Assembly (NCBI RefSeq): GCF_030128825.1
Contig: NZ_CP119127.1
Coordinates: forward strand, 3,038,001 to 3,102,000
Direction: 5' to 3'
Source of the DNA: Sphingobium sp. WTD-1
GTDB lineage: Bacteria; Pseudomonadota; Alphaproteobacteria; Sphingomonadales; Sphingomonadaceae
Length of the DNA: 64,000 bases
Positions within the stretch are counted from its first letter, which is position 1. Every line of letters begins with the position of its first letter. Shown in pieces: positions 46,341 to 53,530 of the stretch. The notes under the pieces are model-generated. The model did no database searches, was not told the DNA's origin, and worked only from the letters and a program-made list of their open reading frames with translations. The position numbers were made by a program, and so were the translations under genes.

Positions 46341-47546
46341 TTAGAAGGCCAGCGGCGCGTCCAGTTCCTTCACCTGCCAGGGCAGGCCATGCTTGTTCAG
46401 CATATCCATGAAGGGATCGGGATCGAACTGCTCGATGTTGAACACGCCTTCGCCCTTCCAGGCGCCGGTCAGCATCATGGCGGCGCCGATCATCGCCGGC
46501 ACGCCGGTGGTGTAGCTGACAGCCTGGTTGCCGGTTTCGGCATAGGCGTCCTCATGGTCACAGACCTGATAGATATAGACGGTCTTTTCCTGACCATCCT
46601 TCTGACCGGTCGCGATGTCGCCGATATTGGTCTTGCCCTTGGTGGTCGAACCCAGGCTCGACGGTTCAGGCAGAACCGCTTTCAGGAACTGGAGCGGGAT
46701 GATTTCCTGGCCATTATAGATGACCGGATCGATCCGGGTCATGCCGACATTCTGCAGCACTTCGAGATGCTTGAGATAAGCGTCGCCGAAGGTCATCCAG
46801 AAGCGGATGCGCTTGATTTCGGGATAGTGGGTGGCGAGGCTTTCCAGTTCCTCATGATACATGAGGTACATGTTCTTTTCGCCGACCTGGTCGAAGTCGA
46901 ACACCTGCTTGTGGCTGAGCGCAGGGCCTTCGACCCATTCGCCGTTCAGCCAGTGGCGCGACGGGGCGGTCACTTCGCGGATGTTGATTTCCGGATTGAA
47001 GTTGGTGGCGAAATGCTGGCCATGGTCGCCGCCATTGCAGTCGAGAATGTCGAGCGTGTCGATCGTGTCGAGCAGATGCTTCTTGATATAGCTGGCGAAG
47101 ACGCTGGTGACGCCCGGATCGAAGCCCGAACCCAGCAACGCCATGATGCCGGCTTCCTTGAAGCGTTCCTGATAGGCCCACTGCCAGCTATATTCGAACT
47201 TGGCGGTGTCGCGCGGTTCGTAATTGGCGGTGTCGAGATAGTCGGTCTTGGTCGCGAGGCATGCGTCCATGATCGCCAGATCCTGATAGGGGAGCGCCAG
47301 GTTCACGACCAGCTTGGGCTGGACCTTCTGGATGAGGGCGATGGTCTCTTCGACATTGTCGGCATCGACCTGGGCCACGTCGATATCCACGCCGACCAGC
47401 TTCTTCACCGATTCGGCGACCTTCTCGCAGCTGACGATGCGGCGGCTGGCCAGCGTGATGTGGCTGAAAATATCAGGGTTCATCGCCATCTTGTGGACCG
47501 CGACAGACCCGACGCCGCCTGCGCCGATGACCAGAACCTTGCTCAA
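46341..47546 (-). CDS. Carboxynorspermidine synthase (saccharopine dehydrogenase-like)
   Basis: NADPH-dependent condensation of a diamine with aspartate beta-semialdehyde to carboxy(nor)spermidine. 401 aa; Rossmann start SKVLVIGAGGVGSVAVHK, ASRR, and GSGFDPGVTSVFA. TTG 47546 is chosen because GGAG lies eight bases upstream and it begins the Rossmann fold; the open frame extends to 47648 without a plausible start. With nspC this makes spermidine when putrescine is the substrate. Confidence 0.9.
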   Translation of the reverse strand: MSKVLVIGAGGVGSVAVHKMAMNPDIFSHITLASRRIVSCEKVAESVKKLVGVDIDVAQVDADNVEETIALIQKVQPKLVVNLALPYQDLAIMDACLATKTDYLDTANYEPRDTAKFEYSWQWAYQERFKEAGIMALLGSGFDPGVTSVFASYIKKHLLDTIDTLDILDCNGGDHGQHFATNFNPEINIREVTAPSRHWLNGEWVEGPALSHKQVFDFDQVGEKNMYLMYHEELESLATHYPEIKRIRFWMTFGDAYLKHLEVLQNVGMTRIDPVIYNGQEIIPLQFLKAVLPEPSSLGSTTKGKTNIGDIATGQKDGQEKTVYIYQVCDHEDAYAETGNQAVSYTTGVPAMIGAAMMLTGAWKGEGVFNIEQFDPDPFMDMLNKHGLPWQVKELDAPLAF

Positions 47547-47694
47547 TTCAACTGCTCCATAACTGTGGTCGCGCCGGACGCGCGAAAGCGCCCATATAGG
47601 GGCGTCGCGTGACAGAGCAAAGTCAGAGTTAGAAGCGCGCTCCGTCAATCTTCCGGATGGTCAGTGCTTCAGTATCGATCGCATGCACGCATCG

Positions 47695-47756
47695 TTATTG
47701 GATAAACTCGCCGCAGGAAGGAAAAGGTGCCTCGCTACCAGCGCTGAAATATGGTC
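47695..47756 (-). pseudogene. dgkA: Displaced 3' end of dgkA
   Basis: If the IS and one CTAG are removed, the dgkA frame at 48951 reads on through this segment as TLG-PYFSAGSEAPFPSCG and so on to a TAA at 47697-47695, adding 20 residues. This is the original end of the gene, cut off by the insertion. Confidence 0.75.
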
Positions 47757-48413
47757 CTAGGCGGCGTGGACAAATTTGAGCCAGTATCTGGCGGTTGCGA
47801 TATGAACCATGCCGAGGAAGCTATTGGCCAGTTGGTCGTAGCGGGTGGCGATGGCCCGGTTGATCTTGAGGTGGCCGAACATGCGCTCGATGCGGTTTCG
47901 CTGCTTGTAGAGCGTGCGGTCATGCTCGATCTTCACGCGGCGGTTTGACCGGCCGGGAATGACAGCCTCGATTTTCCGTTCGGCAAGGTCGGCACGGATG
48001 GCGTCGGCGTCGTAGCCCTTGTCGGCAAGCAACGCGAGCGGTGCACGCTCGGGCAGGCCGATCAGTGCATCATAGGCTTTGCAGTCTGCCGCCTCGCCGA
48101 CCGTTAGATGGAAGGCGAGCGGTCGTCCGAGGGCATCGGCCAGGCAGTGAAGCTTACTGGTGAACCCGCCCCGCGAGCGACCAAGAGCGCGTCGATGAGT
48201 CCCCCTTTTCCGCCCGCTGCCGAGACGTGCGCGCGAACTGTGGTGCTGTCGATACTGTAATGGCCGCTGTCCGCCATGATCTCGGCCAGCGTCACGGCAA
48301 CGGTCTCCCAGACCCCGGCTTCGCTCCACCGTCGGAACCGGCGATAGATCGTGTTCCAACTGCCATATTTGGGCGGCACGTCGCGCCACGGAGCGCCGCA
48401 GCGGAGCCGCCAC
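47757..48413 (-). CDS. IS5-family transposase, C-terminal frame
   Basis: Second reading frame of the transposase. The translated part after the frameshift contains SRGGFTSKLHCLADALGRPL, ALLADKGYDADAIR (second Asp of DDE) and YKQRNRIERMFGHLKINRAI (Glu), ending KFVHAA. Its TAG stop is made by the flanking CTAG target duplication (47757-47759). The frame starts upstream only because it is open; translation should enter by a -1 shift from the first frame. Confidence 0.88.
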   Translation of the reverse strand: MAAPLRRSVARRAAQIWQLEHDLSPVPTVERSRGLGDRCRDAGRDHGGQRPLQYRQHHSSRARLGSGRKRGTHRRALGRSRGGFTSKLHCLADALGRPLAFHLTVGEAADCKAYDALIGLPERAPLALLADKGYDADAIRADLAERKIEAVIPGRSNRRVKIEHDRTLYKQRNRIERMFGHLKINRAIATRYDQLANSFLGMVHIATARYWLKFVHAA

Positions 48414-48538
48414 AGAATGCCGTTGATAATTGAGCGGTTTTGCTCGGGCGGCCTGCCTCGACCACGGTTTTCAGGCTCGATGGGCAACAAGCCCTTCAGA
48501 ACCCGCCATTCTGCTTCAGTAAGATCGCCCCTGCTCAA
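48104..48538 (-). CDS. IS5-family transposase, N-terminal frame
   Basis: First transposase frame: LTEAEWRVLKGLLP, GRGRPPEQNRSIINGILW, RCGAPWRDVPPKYGSW and the first catalytic Asp in YSIDSTTVRAH. TTG 48538 begins the conserved region; the frame is open to 48568. A run of A4G5 (minus strand, 48201-48209) lies where the -1 frame becomes the conserved one, which is a likely ribosomal slippage site. Confidence 0.85.
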   Translation of the reverse strand: MSRGDLTEAEWRVLKGLLPIEPENRGRGRPPEQNRSIINGILWRLRCGAPWRDVPPKYGSWNTIYRRFRRWSEAGVWETVAVTLAEIMADSGHYSIDSTTVRAHVSAAGGKGGLIDALLVARGAGSPVSFTAWPMPSDDRSPSI

Positions 48539-48601
48539 GCCTGCCTCCAAAAGACAGCCTTGAATCAACCCGCTTGCGAACCGTCAATGACCCTTATGCA
48601 G

Positions 48602-48877
48602 CTAGCGAGGGAAAGAAACGGCCTCGCTGACACCCTCGTCCGTGAAACCGCGTTCCGCGCGGTTATGCGGCGTGGCGTCGCTGGTCCAACTCCGAAGTTG
48701 CGGCTCATCGCGTTGCAAAGCGATCCAGAGGTCCTCGCTGACATCAGCAACCATATGCGTCATTTCACGGATACGGCTCCATCCAGAGCTAACGCTCATG
48801 ATGGCGTTCCCTTCGCCTTCAGCGCGACGAATAATGCGCTGGATCGCAATCGAATCTGCCAAGATCAGGCCCTCCAC
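48602..48877 (-). other. Leader of the IS with doubtful 91-codon frame
   Basis: Upstream of the transposase inside the element. A 91-codon frame (starting MEGLILADSIAIQRIIRRA) has no recognisable domain. Two hairpins lie within it: AGCGAGG / CCTCGCT at 48604-48628 and AACCGCG / CGCGGTT at 48646-48664. It may be a passenger gene, a remnant, or only structured leader RNA. Confidence 0.3.
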
Positions 48878-49419
48878 TGACGCGCAGACCCTAGATGCGT
48901 CGGTGACTGAGGGAAACCAACATCAAGCCGGAATTTGTCCACGCCGCCTAGCGTCATTGCGCCAATCGCGGCTGCGGCAATCGCGCATAGGAGAACGGCA
49001 CCGGCTGCCACATCCTTGACGCGCTTCACTGTGGGGTGGCGCGCCTGATGCACCAGATTGCAGAGTTGCTCAATGGCCGTATTGCCGGCCTCTGCGGCCC
49101 AGACGAGACCAATCGAGAGGATCAGCCAGCGCCAGTCAGAAAGGCTGATGTGCAACATCAGACCTGCGCCGATGGCGGCTGCTGATGCCGCGAGATGTAT
49201 CCATGCATTATGTTCATGGCGAACGAGATACCACAGTCCTTCCACGGCATAACCGATACTTCGTGCCCTGGCAGACAGGCTGAAACCGGGATGGGAAGGG
49301 CCGTTCATGAGTGTGGCGTCAGGCCGCCAAGCCAGCGGGGATGCGCGACGAGAAAGGAGACGACGCCACGGCCAGCAGGTGAGGGTCAGCAATGCGGCAA
49401 AGAGGGCGCAGCAGATCAT
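48865..49419 (-). pseudogene. dgkA: DgkA-type lipid kinase, 3' end replaced by IS
   Basis: Diacylglycerol/undecaprenol kinase family: three membrane helices and the signatures AWIHLAASAAAI, AEAGNTAIEQLCN and KRVKDVAAGAVLL. Native codons end at 48951; the IS supplies a foreign tail (GGVDKFRLDVGFPQS...) to a stop at 48865. All three helices remain, so the product may still work. ATG 49419 is adopted, just after the upstream gene; ATG 49308 gives the more typical short DgkA. Diacylglycerol or polyprenol could be the substrate. Confidence 0.8.
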
Positions 49420-49429
49420 GGCTTCATAC

Positions 49430-51307
49430 TCATGCAAGCAGTGTGATTGTCAGAGCTGTGCGGCCGGTCAGATTGACGGCCAAGCTTGCTTCGCCCGTTG
49501 CTCCTGCTTGAATGATGCTTGGTGCGGGGCCTGCAACGCGATAGCGACGCTCCGGCTGCAGCCCGGCGAGACGAATGAGTTGAAGGCGGTCGAGGCCACC
49601 TGGATAGAGAATGAGGGTCAGGCCGCCATCCTCTGCAACGGCGCGTGCCACCAGCACGGCAGGGTAGCAGGCTTCGGCGAGATAGGGGCCTGCGCCAGCG
49701 CCGGATTTGGCCATGACAAGATCGGCAAGGCCATTGCGATGGTTGCACAAGGCTGAAAATTCCAGCGCATGCGCCCAGAGCGAGGCCCGAGGCCGATGGC
49801 GAACCCCATCAATGAGTATCTGTGGGCATTGCTCGTCGAGCATTGCGAGCATGGCCGCCGCACTGTCGCCGTCGCCCATTTCCGTTGCGGCCGCTGCGCT
49901 GGCTGCCAGGCTTGATGCACGGGAGAATCCATAATTGCCGACATCAATGGGCCAGAAGGTACGGTTCCAGTTGGTCCGGTCCAGACGTGCCCGGACCTGT
50001 GCCCACTGTTCTTGGGCCAGATCGGGAAAAAGTGTATTGAGGAACAGGCAGGGAAAGGCCTGCATGACGATACCTCCGGCCATCGGCATAGCCATTCCGG
50101 TGAGGCTCGATCGGAACGGGACTATCCGGCCATCGCTGGTCATGAATTCGTTCAGGAGGCCGTTACGGAATGTCGGTGCGATCGCATCCCAATCGGAAGC
50201 GTCGGAGTGCGCATCGGCAGTGCGAATGGCAGCGGCCGTGATCAGATTGCAAAGTGGGTAGATCCAATTGGGCTCGCAGGCCAGCAGGCCCCAGGGCGAT
50301 GCCCGATACTGCTCGACAAGTTGGGCCACGAGCGAGAGAAAATCATAGCTGGACCGTTGCTTGCCGATACGCAGATCGAGATGGTCGTCCTGAGCGATCG
50401 TCCTTCCGCCTGCTGCCTGTGCGAATGCGATCTGCGCCGCGACGAAGCCGCTATACATGATGTTATCGCGCGACACCGGATTGGTGGACCAGCGCAGATG
50501 GCCCCACAGGCTTTCCAGCAGCCAATAGCGCCACATGCGGGGATCGCTCTGCTTGGCGAGCAACTTGCGCTGGGCTTCGAACATATAGCCGGTAAATGCC
50601 GGCATGACATGCGCCTGCGACAGCGAAAGGGCATAGGACAGGAAGTTGAGTTGATAGCGTACGGCCGCTGTCTGGAACTGGTCGCGCCATTCAAACCCCT
50701 GGAACTCCTCTACTGGCTGGAGGGCGCGGTCAAGCAACAGCCGCTGAAGTTGCAAGGCGGAGATATCCAGTTCGGCAGGGCGGGGAGGGGCAGCGAGCGC
50801 GGGAAACGAGGTTGAAACTGCTGGCCGCTTGCCGCCCCGCGTGATCCGCAGCGCCAGCGCGAAAGTCGCGGGCATGATGCTGGCGACAAGCAGCAGGTCA
50901 AGAACGGCGATCGGCGGGATGGTATGATTGTCGGAGAGAAAGGCGGCGATGCCGGCGCTGCCGATCCACACGAACAGCGGCGCCAGAACATTACCTGTCC
51001 CGAACCACAGGATGAGGGCGGCCAGAAACATTGCCACTGCTCCACATATGGCAATGGCGGGGGCGAAGGCATCTGCGCCCACGCATATCGGCGCGCCAAA
51101 ACCGGCGCCCGGAGCCATGATGCCCAGCCCGAAAGCCAGCATCGTCGTGGACCGGGCGGTGATCGCGACGGCTAGTCCAATGGCGGCGATCGAAAGTAAT
51201 GCAGCTATTGTCTGGCGCTGCCGATACAGCGTCAACGGCGCATTGCTCCAGTTATTTAAATAACTTTGCAATGCAAAGTTTACGGGTAAATGAAAGGCAC
51301 GCCTCAT
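49430..51307 (-). CDS. Membrane-fused linalool dehydratase/isomerase-like protein
   Basis: 625 aa. Residues 35-160 hold about four membrane helices; from about 200 the sequence follows the linalool dehydratase/isomerase (Ldi) pattern: FTGYMFEAQRKLL, DPRMWRYWLLESLWGHLRW, SRDNIMYSG, and CEPNWIYPLC, whose two Cys (344 and 353) keep the nine-residue spacing of the catalytic pair in Castellaniella Ldi. Ldi acts on allylic monoterpene alcohols; this substrate is unknown. ATG 51307 overlaps the regulator stop (ATGA). Confidence 0.75.
   Translation of the reverse strand: MRRAFHLPVNFALQSYLNNWSNAPLTLYRQRQTIAALLSIAAIGLAVAITARSTTMLAFGLGIMAPGAGFGAPICVGADAFAPAIAICGAVAMFLAALILWFGTGNVLAPLFVWIGSAGIAAFLSDNHTIPPIAVLDLLLVASIMPATFALALRITRGGKRPAVSTSFPALAAPPRPAELDISALQLQRLLLDRALQPVEEFQGFEWRDQFQTAAVRYQLNFLSYALSLSQAHVMPAFTGYMFEAQRKLLAKQSDPRMWRYWLLESLWGHLRWSTNPVSRDNIMYSGFVAAQIAFAQAAGGRTIAQDDHLDLRIGKQRSSYDFLSLVAQLVEQYRASPWGLLACEPNWIYPLCNLITAAAIRTADAHSDASDWDAIAPTFRNGLLNEFMTSDGRIVPFRSSLTGMAMPMAGGIVMQAFPCLFLNTLFPDLAQEQWAQVRARLDRTNWNRTFWPIDVGNYGFSRASSLAASAAAATEMGDGDSAAAMLAMLDEQCPQILIDGVRHRPRASLWAHALEFSALCNHRNGLADLVMAKSGAGAGPYLAEACYPAVLVARAVAEDGGLTLILYPGGLDRLQLIRLAGLQPERRYRVAGPAPSIIQAGATGEASLAVNLTGRTALTITLLA
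51262..51280. promoter_or_regulatory. Operator-like palindrome inside the start of the Ldi-like gene
   Basis: A perfect 19-bp palindrome AACTTTGCA-A-TGCAAAGTT. Its core matches the palindrome at the operon promoter (52296-52310) except at one base. It lies in codons 9-16 of the Ldi-like gene. Confidence 0.55.
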
Positions 51308-51675
51308 ATCGGCTTCTCCGAAAACGTCGGCGCTGATGCGGTTGCCTTGGAAGTTGCTTGTGAAGCCTTTTTGAGGACTTGTTCGAGCACCGTCAGATAG
51401 TCGCCGAAACGGCGAAGCCCTTCTTCGGTCAGCTTGCAACGGGTATGCGGGCGCCTGCCTTCATAGCCCTTCTCCAGAGCAACGAACCCTGCCTCTTCCA
51501 ATAGCTGAAGGTGACGGCTGAGATTGCCATCCGTCAGGCCGCAAAGCGATTTGAGGTCGGCAAAGCCAAGGCCGTCGCCATGGCCGGCAAGAGACGTCAC
51601 GATGCTCAGCCGTGCCTTCTCATGAAAGATGCGATCAAGGCCTTCATAGGCATAAAGACCCGCAGGCCCCGCCAT
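51304..51675 (-). CDS. Winged-helix transcriptional regulator
   Basis: 123 aa ArsR/MarR-like winged helix: RLSIVTSLAGHGDGLGFADL, recognition region LTDGNLSRHLQLLEEAGFV, and wing YEGRRPHTRCKLTEEG. No metal-binding Cys cluster of ArsR type. The ATG at 51675 overlaps the stop of the upstream membrane gene and its stop overlaps the Ldi-like start, so three genes are translationally linked. Probably binds the two CTTTGCA palindromes. Confidence 0.82.
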   Translation of the reverse strand: MAGPAGLYAYEGLDRIFHEKARLSIVTSLAGHGDGLGFADLKSLCGLTDGNLSRHLQLLEEAGFVALEKGYEGRRPHTRCKLTEEGLRRFGDYLTVLEQVLKKASQATSKATASAPTFSEKPI

Positions 51676-52283
51676 CACTGTTTCTCCGATGCGCGCTGAA
51701 GCAGGGATGCCATGAGGAGTTGGCCGCCTCCAAAGGGGAGGCCCATCATCCATGGCGTTGCCATATGATCCTGTCCTGCAAGCACAAGGACGATAGTTGC
51801 GCAGAGTAGATACCAGCCGGCCACCCATGCGACTGTCTGCGGCAGGTTTGTAATGGCAGCGGTAAAGGCCAATAGCGCGATCAGCATCTGCCACAGGCCC
51901 GGCAGCAGCCAGTAGACTTCGGGTGCAGTATGCAGCAGGACCAGTGTGAGAAGACCGCCGACCGCACCGAAAGGAACGAACAGGCGTATGGTGCTGCCCA
52001 TCATCAAGTCGGCCATGTTGCCATGTAGCCGATGCGAGCGACCGAAGGCTTCGATCGCGATTGCGATCGCCGCGATCGCACCGACAATTGTCCAGAACAG
52101 CACGAATCTTGCTGGATTACCGGAAAAGTACGCAGGCCAGGTCATCTGGGAAAAAGCGGCTGCCAGAGCGAGCATGCCCGTTCCCGCTACGGCTTCCGGG
52201 GCAAGCCCCCTGAACCGAATGCTCGCAGTCATCTGTGTCCGTATGTCAGCCAGTTGGGCCAGGGCACGATCTACGTCACTCAC
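51675..52283 (-). CDS. Polytopic membrane protein, first gene of the Ldi-like operon
   Basis: 202 aa with about six membrane helices (for example FVLFWTIVGAIAAIAIAIEA and VAWVAGWYLLCATIVLVLAG) after a soluble N terminus (SDVDRALAQLADIRTQM). GTG 52283 is selected because AAGGAG lies nine bases upstream; ATG 52292 overlaps that site. Membrane proteins of this sort often pair with winged-helix regulators. Function unknown. Confidence 0.75.
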   Translation of the reverse strand: MSDVDRALAQLADIRTQMTASIRFRGLAPEAVAGTGMLALAAAFSQMTWPAYFSGNPARFVLFWTIVGAIAAIAIAIEAFGRSHRLHGNMADLMMGSTIRLFVPFGAVGGLLTLVLLHTAPEVYWLLPGLWQMLIALLAFTAAITNLPQTVAWVAGWYLLCATIVLVLAGQDHMATPWMMGLPFGGGQLLMASLLQRASEKQ

Positions 52284-52295
52284 AACGCACATCTC

Positions 52296-52327
52296 CTTTG
52301 CAAGGCAAAGTACATTGCTGTGCAATG
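52296..52327. promoter_or_regulatory. Tandem operator palindromes before the Ldi-like operon
   Basis: CTTTGCAAGGCAAAG (52296-52310) is followed after two bases by CATTGC-TGT-GCAATG (52313-52327). Both are palindromic; the first shares 14 of 15 bases with the core of the palindrome at 51262-51280. They overlap the ribosome site and upstream region of the first gene, suiting autorepression. Confidence 0.6.
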
Positions 52328-52408
52328 AAGTCAAGGGTCGCCCCTGCTTTCAATCTGATCGGCGGCCTGTGCTTCTCCTGTCCCGACATCGGCATTGATT
52401 GGGTGTAG
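52325..52408 (+). CDS. Possible 27-residue peptide
   Basis: An ATG-started frame (MKSRVAPAFNLIGG, then two Cys two residues apart, ending in DIGIDWV) runs toward the cupin/GNAT genes. There is no good ribosome site, and the ATG lies inside the operator. It could be a modified-peptide precursor or chance. Confidence 0.2.
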   Translation: MKSRVAPAFNLIGGLCFSCPDIGIDWV

Positions 52409-52693
52409 CGAAAATTCAATAATTTCTTTGTTGCTGTGAATCAATCGTACCGTATATGCATGGAAACACATTGGAAATAAATGTGTATATTTATTTGCAA
52501 TTCCGTATTAATGGAATTCCATTTTATGGTGGCAGGGATTTGTTGTGTTGAAATTCGTGTGATGTCATGAATTTTTCATTGGAGTATGATCGGGCGATAT
52601 TTAAAGATTGAAATTTCTTGTTTAACGTTATTTTCAATTTTCAGCGACAAATTTGAAAGCAATCACTCTTGCCGTCGTAGAAGAATAGCAGCC
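52409..52693. other. AT-rich intergenic region
   Basis: About 285 bp much richer in A and T than its surroundings. It contains the palindrome ATGGAATTCCAT (52511-52522), and several TATATT-like hexamers that could serve divergent promoters. No gene with a ribosome site is visible. The composition suggests acquired DNA or a regulated promoter. Confidence 0.5.
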
Positions 52694-53530
52694 ATGTCGT
52701 TCCTTGCCGCGTCCAGCCTTGCTCCTTTTTCAAGCGCTTATCCCTTGTCTCCGACAATGCTGACGCACGCTCTGAGGGGGCATTCGCTGTTGTCATGGGA
52801 AGCGCTGGCGAAAGCGTCCCTCGAACTGCCGCCGCAATATGTCGAGCGCCGCATCGGTAACGCTCCAAATGGCGGCATATTTGCGATGGACCAATCGGAC
52901 CATGCCGATGTCGCAACCGTCATTCGCTCGATCCATGGCAGCGGTAACTGGATCATGTTGCGCTTTGTCGAGCAATTGCCAGCCTATCGCGATCTGCTGG
53001 ATAAGTTGATGGAGCAGATCGGGCCGGCCATTGCCCCCGCGACAGGGCCAGCCCTGACCGTGAGAGGGTTCATCTTCATTTCTGCGCCGGGAACGCTGAC
53101 TCCGTTCCACTTCGACTGCGAATATAATATCCTCTTGCAGATTGCGGGCGACAAGCAATTCGCGACCTATCGCCCCGTTGCACCATGGTTGCCGCATGAC
53201 CGGCACGAGGCATATTATGGCGGCGGCGACAATATGCTGCCCTGGAACGACGCCTATGAGGTCGAGGCAAACATCCATCATCTGCGACCGGACGATGCGC
53301 TGTTCATCCCCTATGCGTCCCCGCATTGGGTGAAGGCCGGTGCCGAGCCATCCATCTCGCTATCCATCACGTGGCAGAGCGAATGGAGCCAGGCGCTCGG
53401 TGATGCCATGCAGGTCAATCCGTTGTTACGGCGATGGGGGTTGCCAACCGGTGCTGTGCCGGGGTGGCCAAAGACGGCCAAATGGCGTTCGCTTGGCTGC
53501 CGCGTGGCGCGCAAGGCGGGGTTCTTATGA
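52694..53530 (+). CDS. JmjC/cupin-8 Fe(II)/2-oxoglutarate-type oxygenase
   Basis: 278 aa. The iron-binding triad is visible: His139 and Asp141 in TPFHFDCEYN, and His211 in ASPHWVKAG; GDNMLPWNDAYEVE lies between. Members hydroxylate or demethylate protein or small-molecule substrates. ATG 52694 has no strong ribosome site. Its stop overlaps the GNAT gene in an ATGA, so the two products probably act together. Confidence 0.78.
   Translation: MSFLAASSLAPFSSAYPLSPTMLTHALRGHSLLSWEALAKASLELPPQYVERRIGNAPNGGIFAMDQSDHADVATVIRSIHGSGNWIMLRFVEQLPAYRDLLDKLMEQIGPAIAPATGPALTVRGFIFISAPGTLTPFHFDCEYNILLQIAGDKQFATYRPVAPWLPHDRHEAYYGGGDNMLPWNDAYEVEANIHHLRPDDALFIPYASPHWVKAGAEPSISLSITWQSEWSQALGDAMQVNPLLRRWGLPTGAVPGWPKTAKWRSLGCRVARKAGFL

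Larger units (their letters stand above)
47757..48951 (-). mobile_element. IS5-family insertion sequence with CTAG duplication
   Basis: The element proper spans 47761-48947 (1187 bp). Its ends are perfect 16-bp inverted repeats (GCGGCGTGGACAAATT), flanked on both sides by CTAG (47757-47760 and 48948-48951). Joining the flanks through one CTAG restores a continuous dgkA frame, which independently confirms the boundaries. It carries a two-frame transposase and an unusually long 380-nt leader. Confidence 0.88.

Noticed and set aside
48642..49019. 125-codon plus-strand frame across the right end of the IS
   Set aside because: It crosses the IS/dgkA junction, so it cannot be an inherited gene, and it is antisense to both dgkA and the IS leader.
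52456..52551. 31-codon frame in the AT-rich spacer
   Set aside because: No ribosome site, and an amino acid composition expected from random AT-rich DNA.
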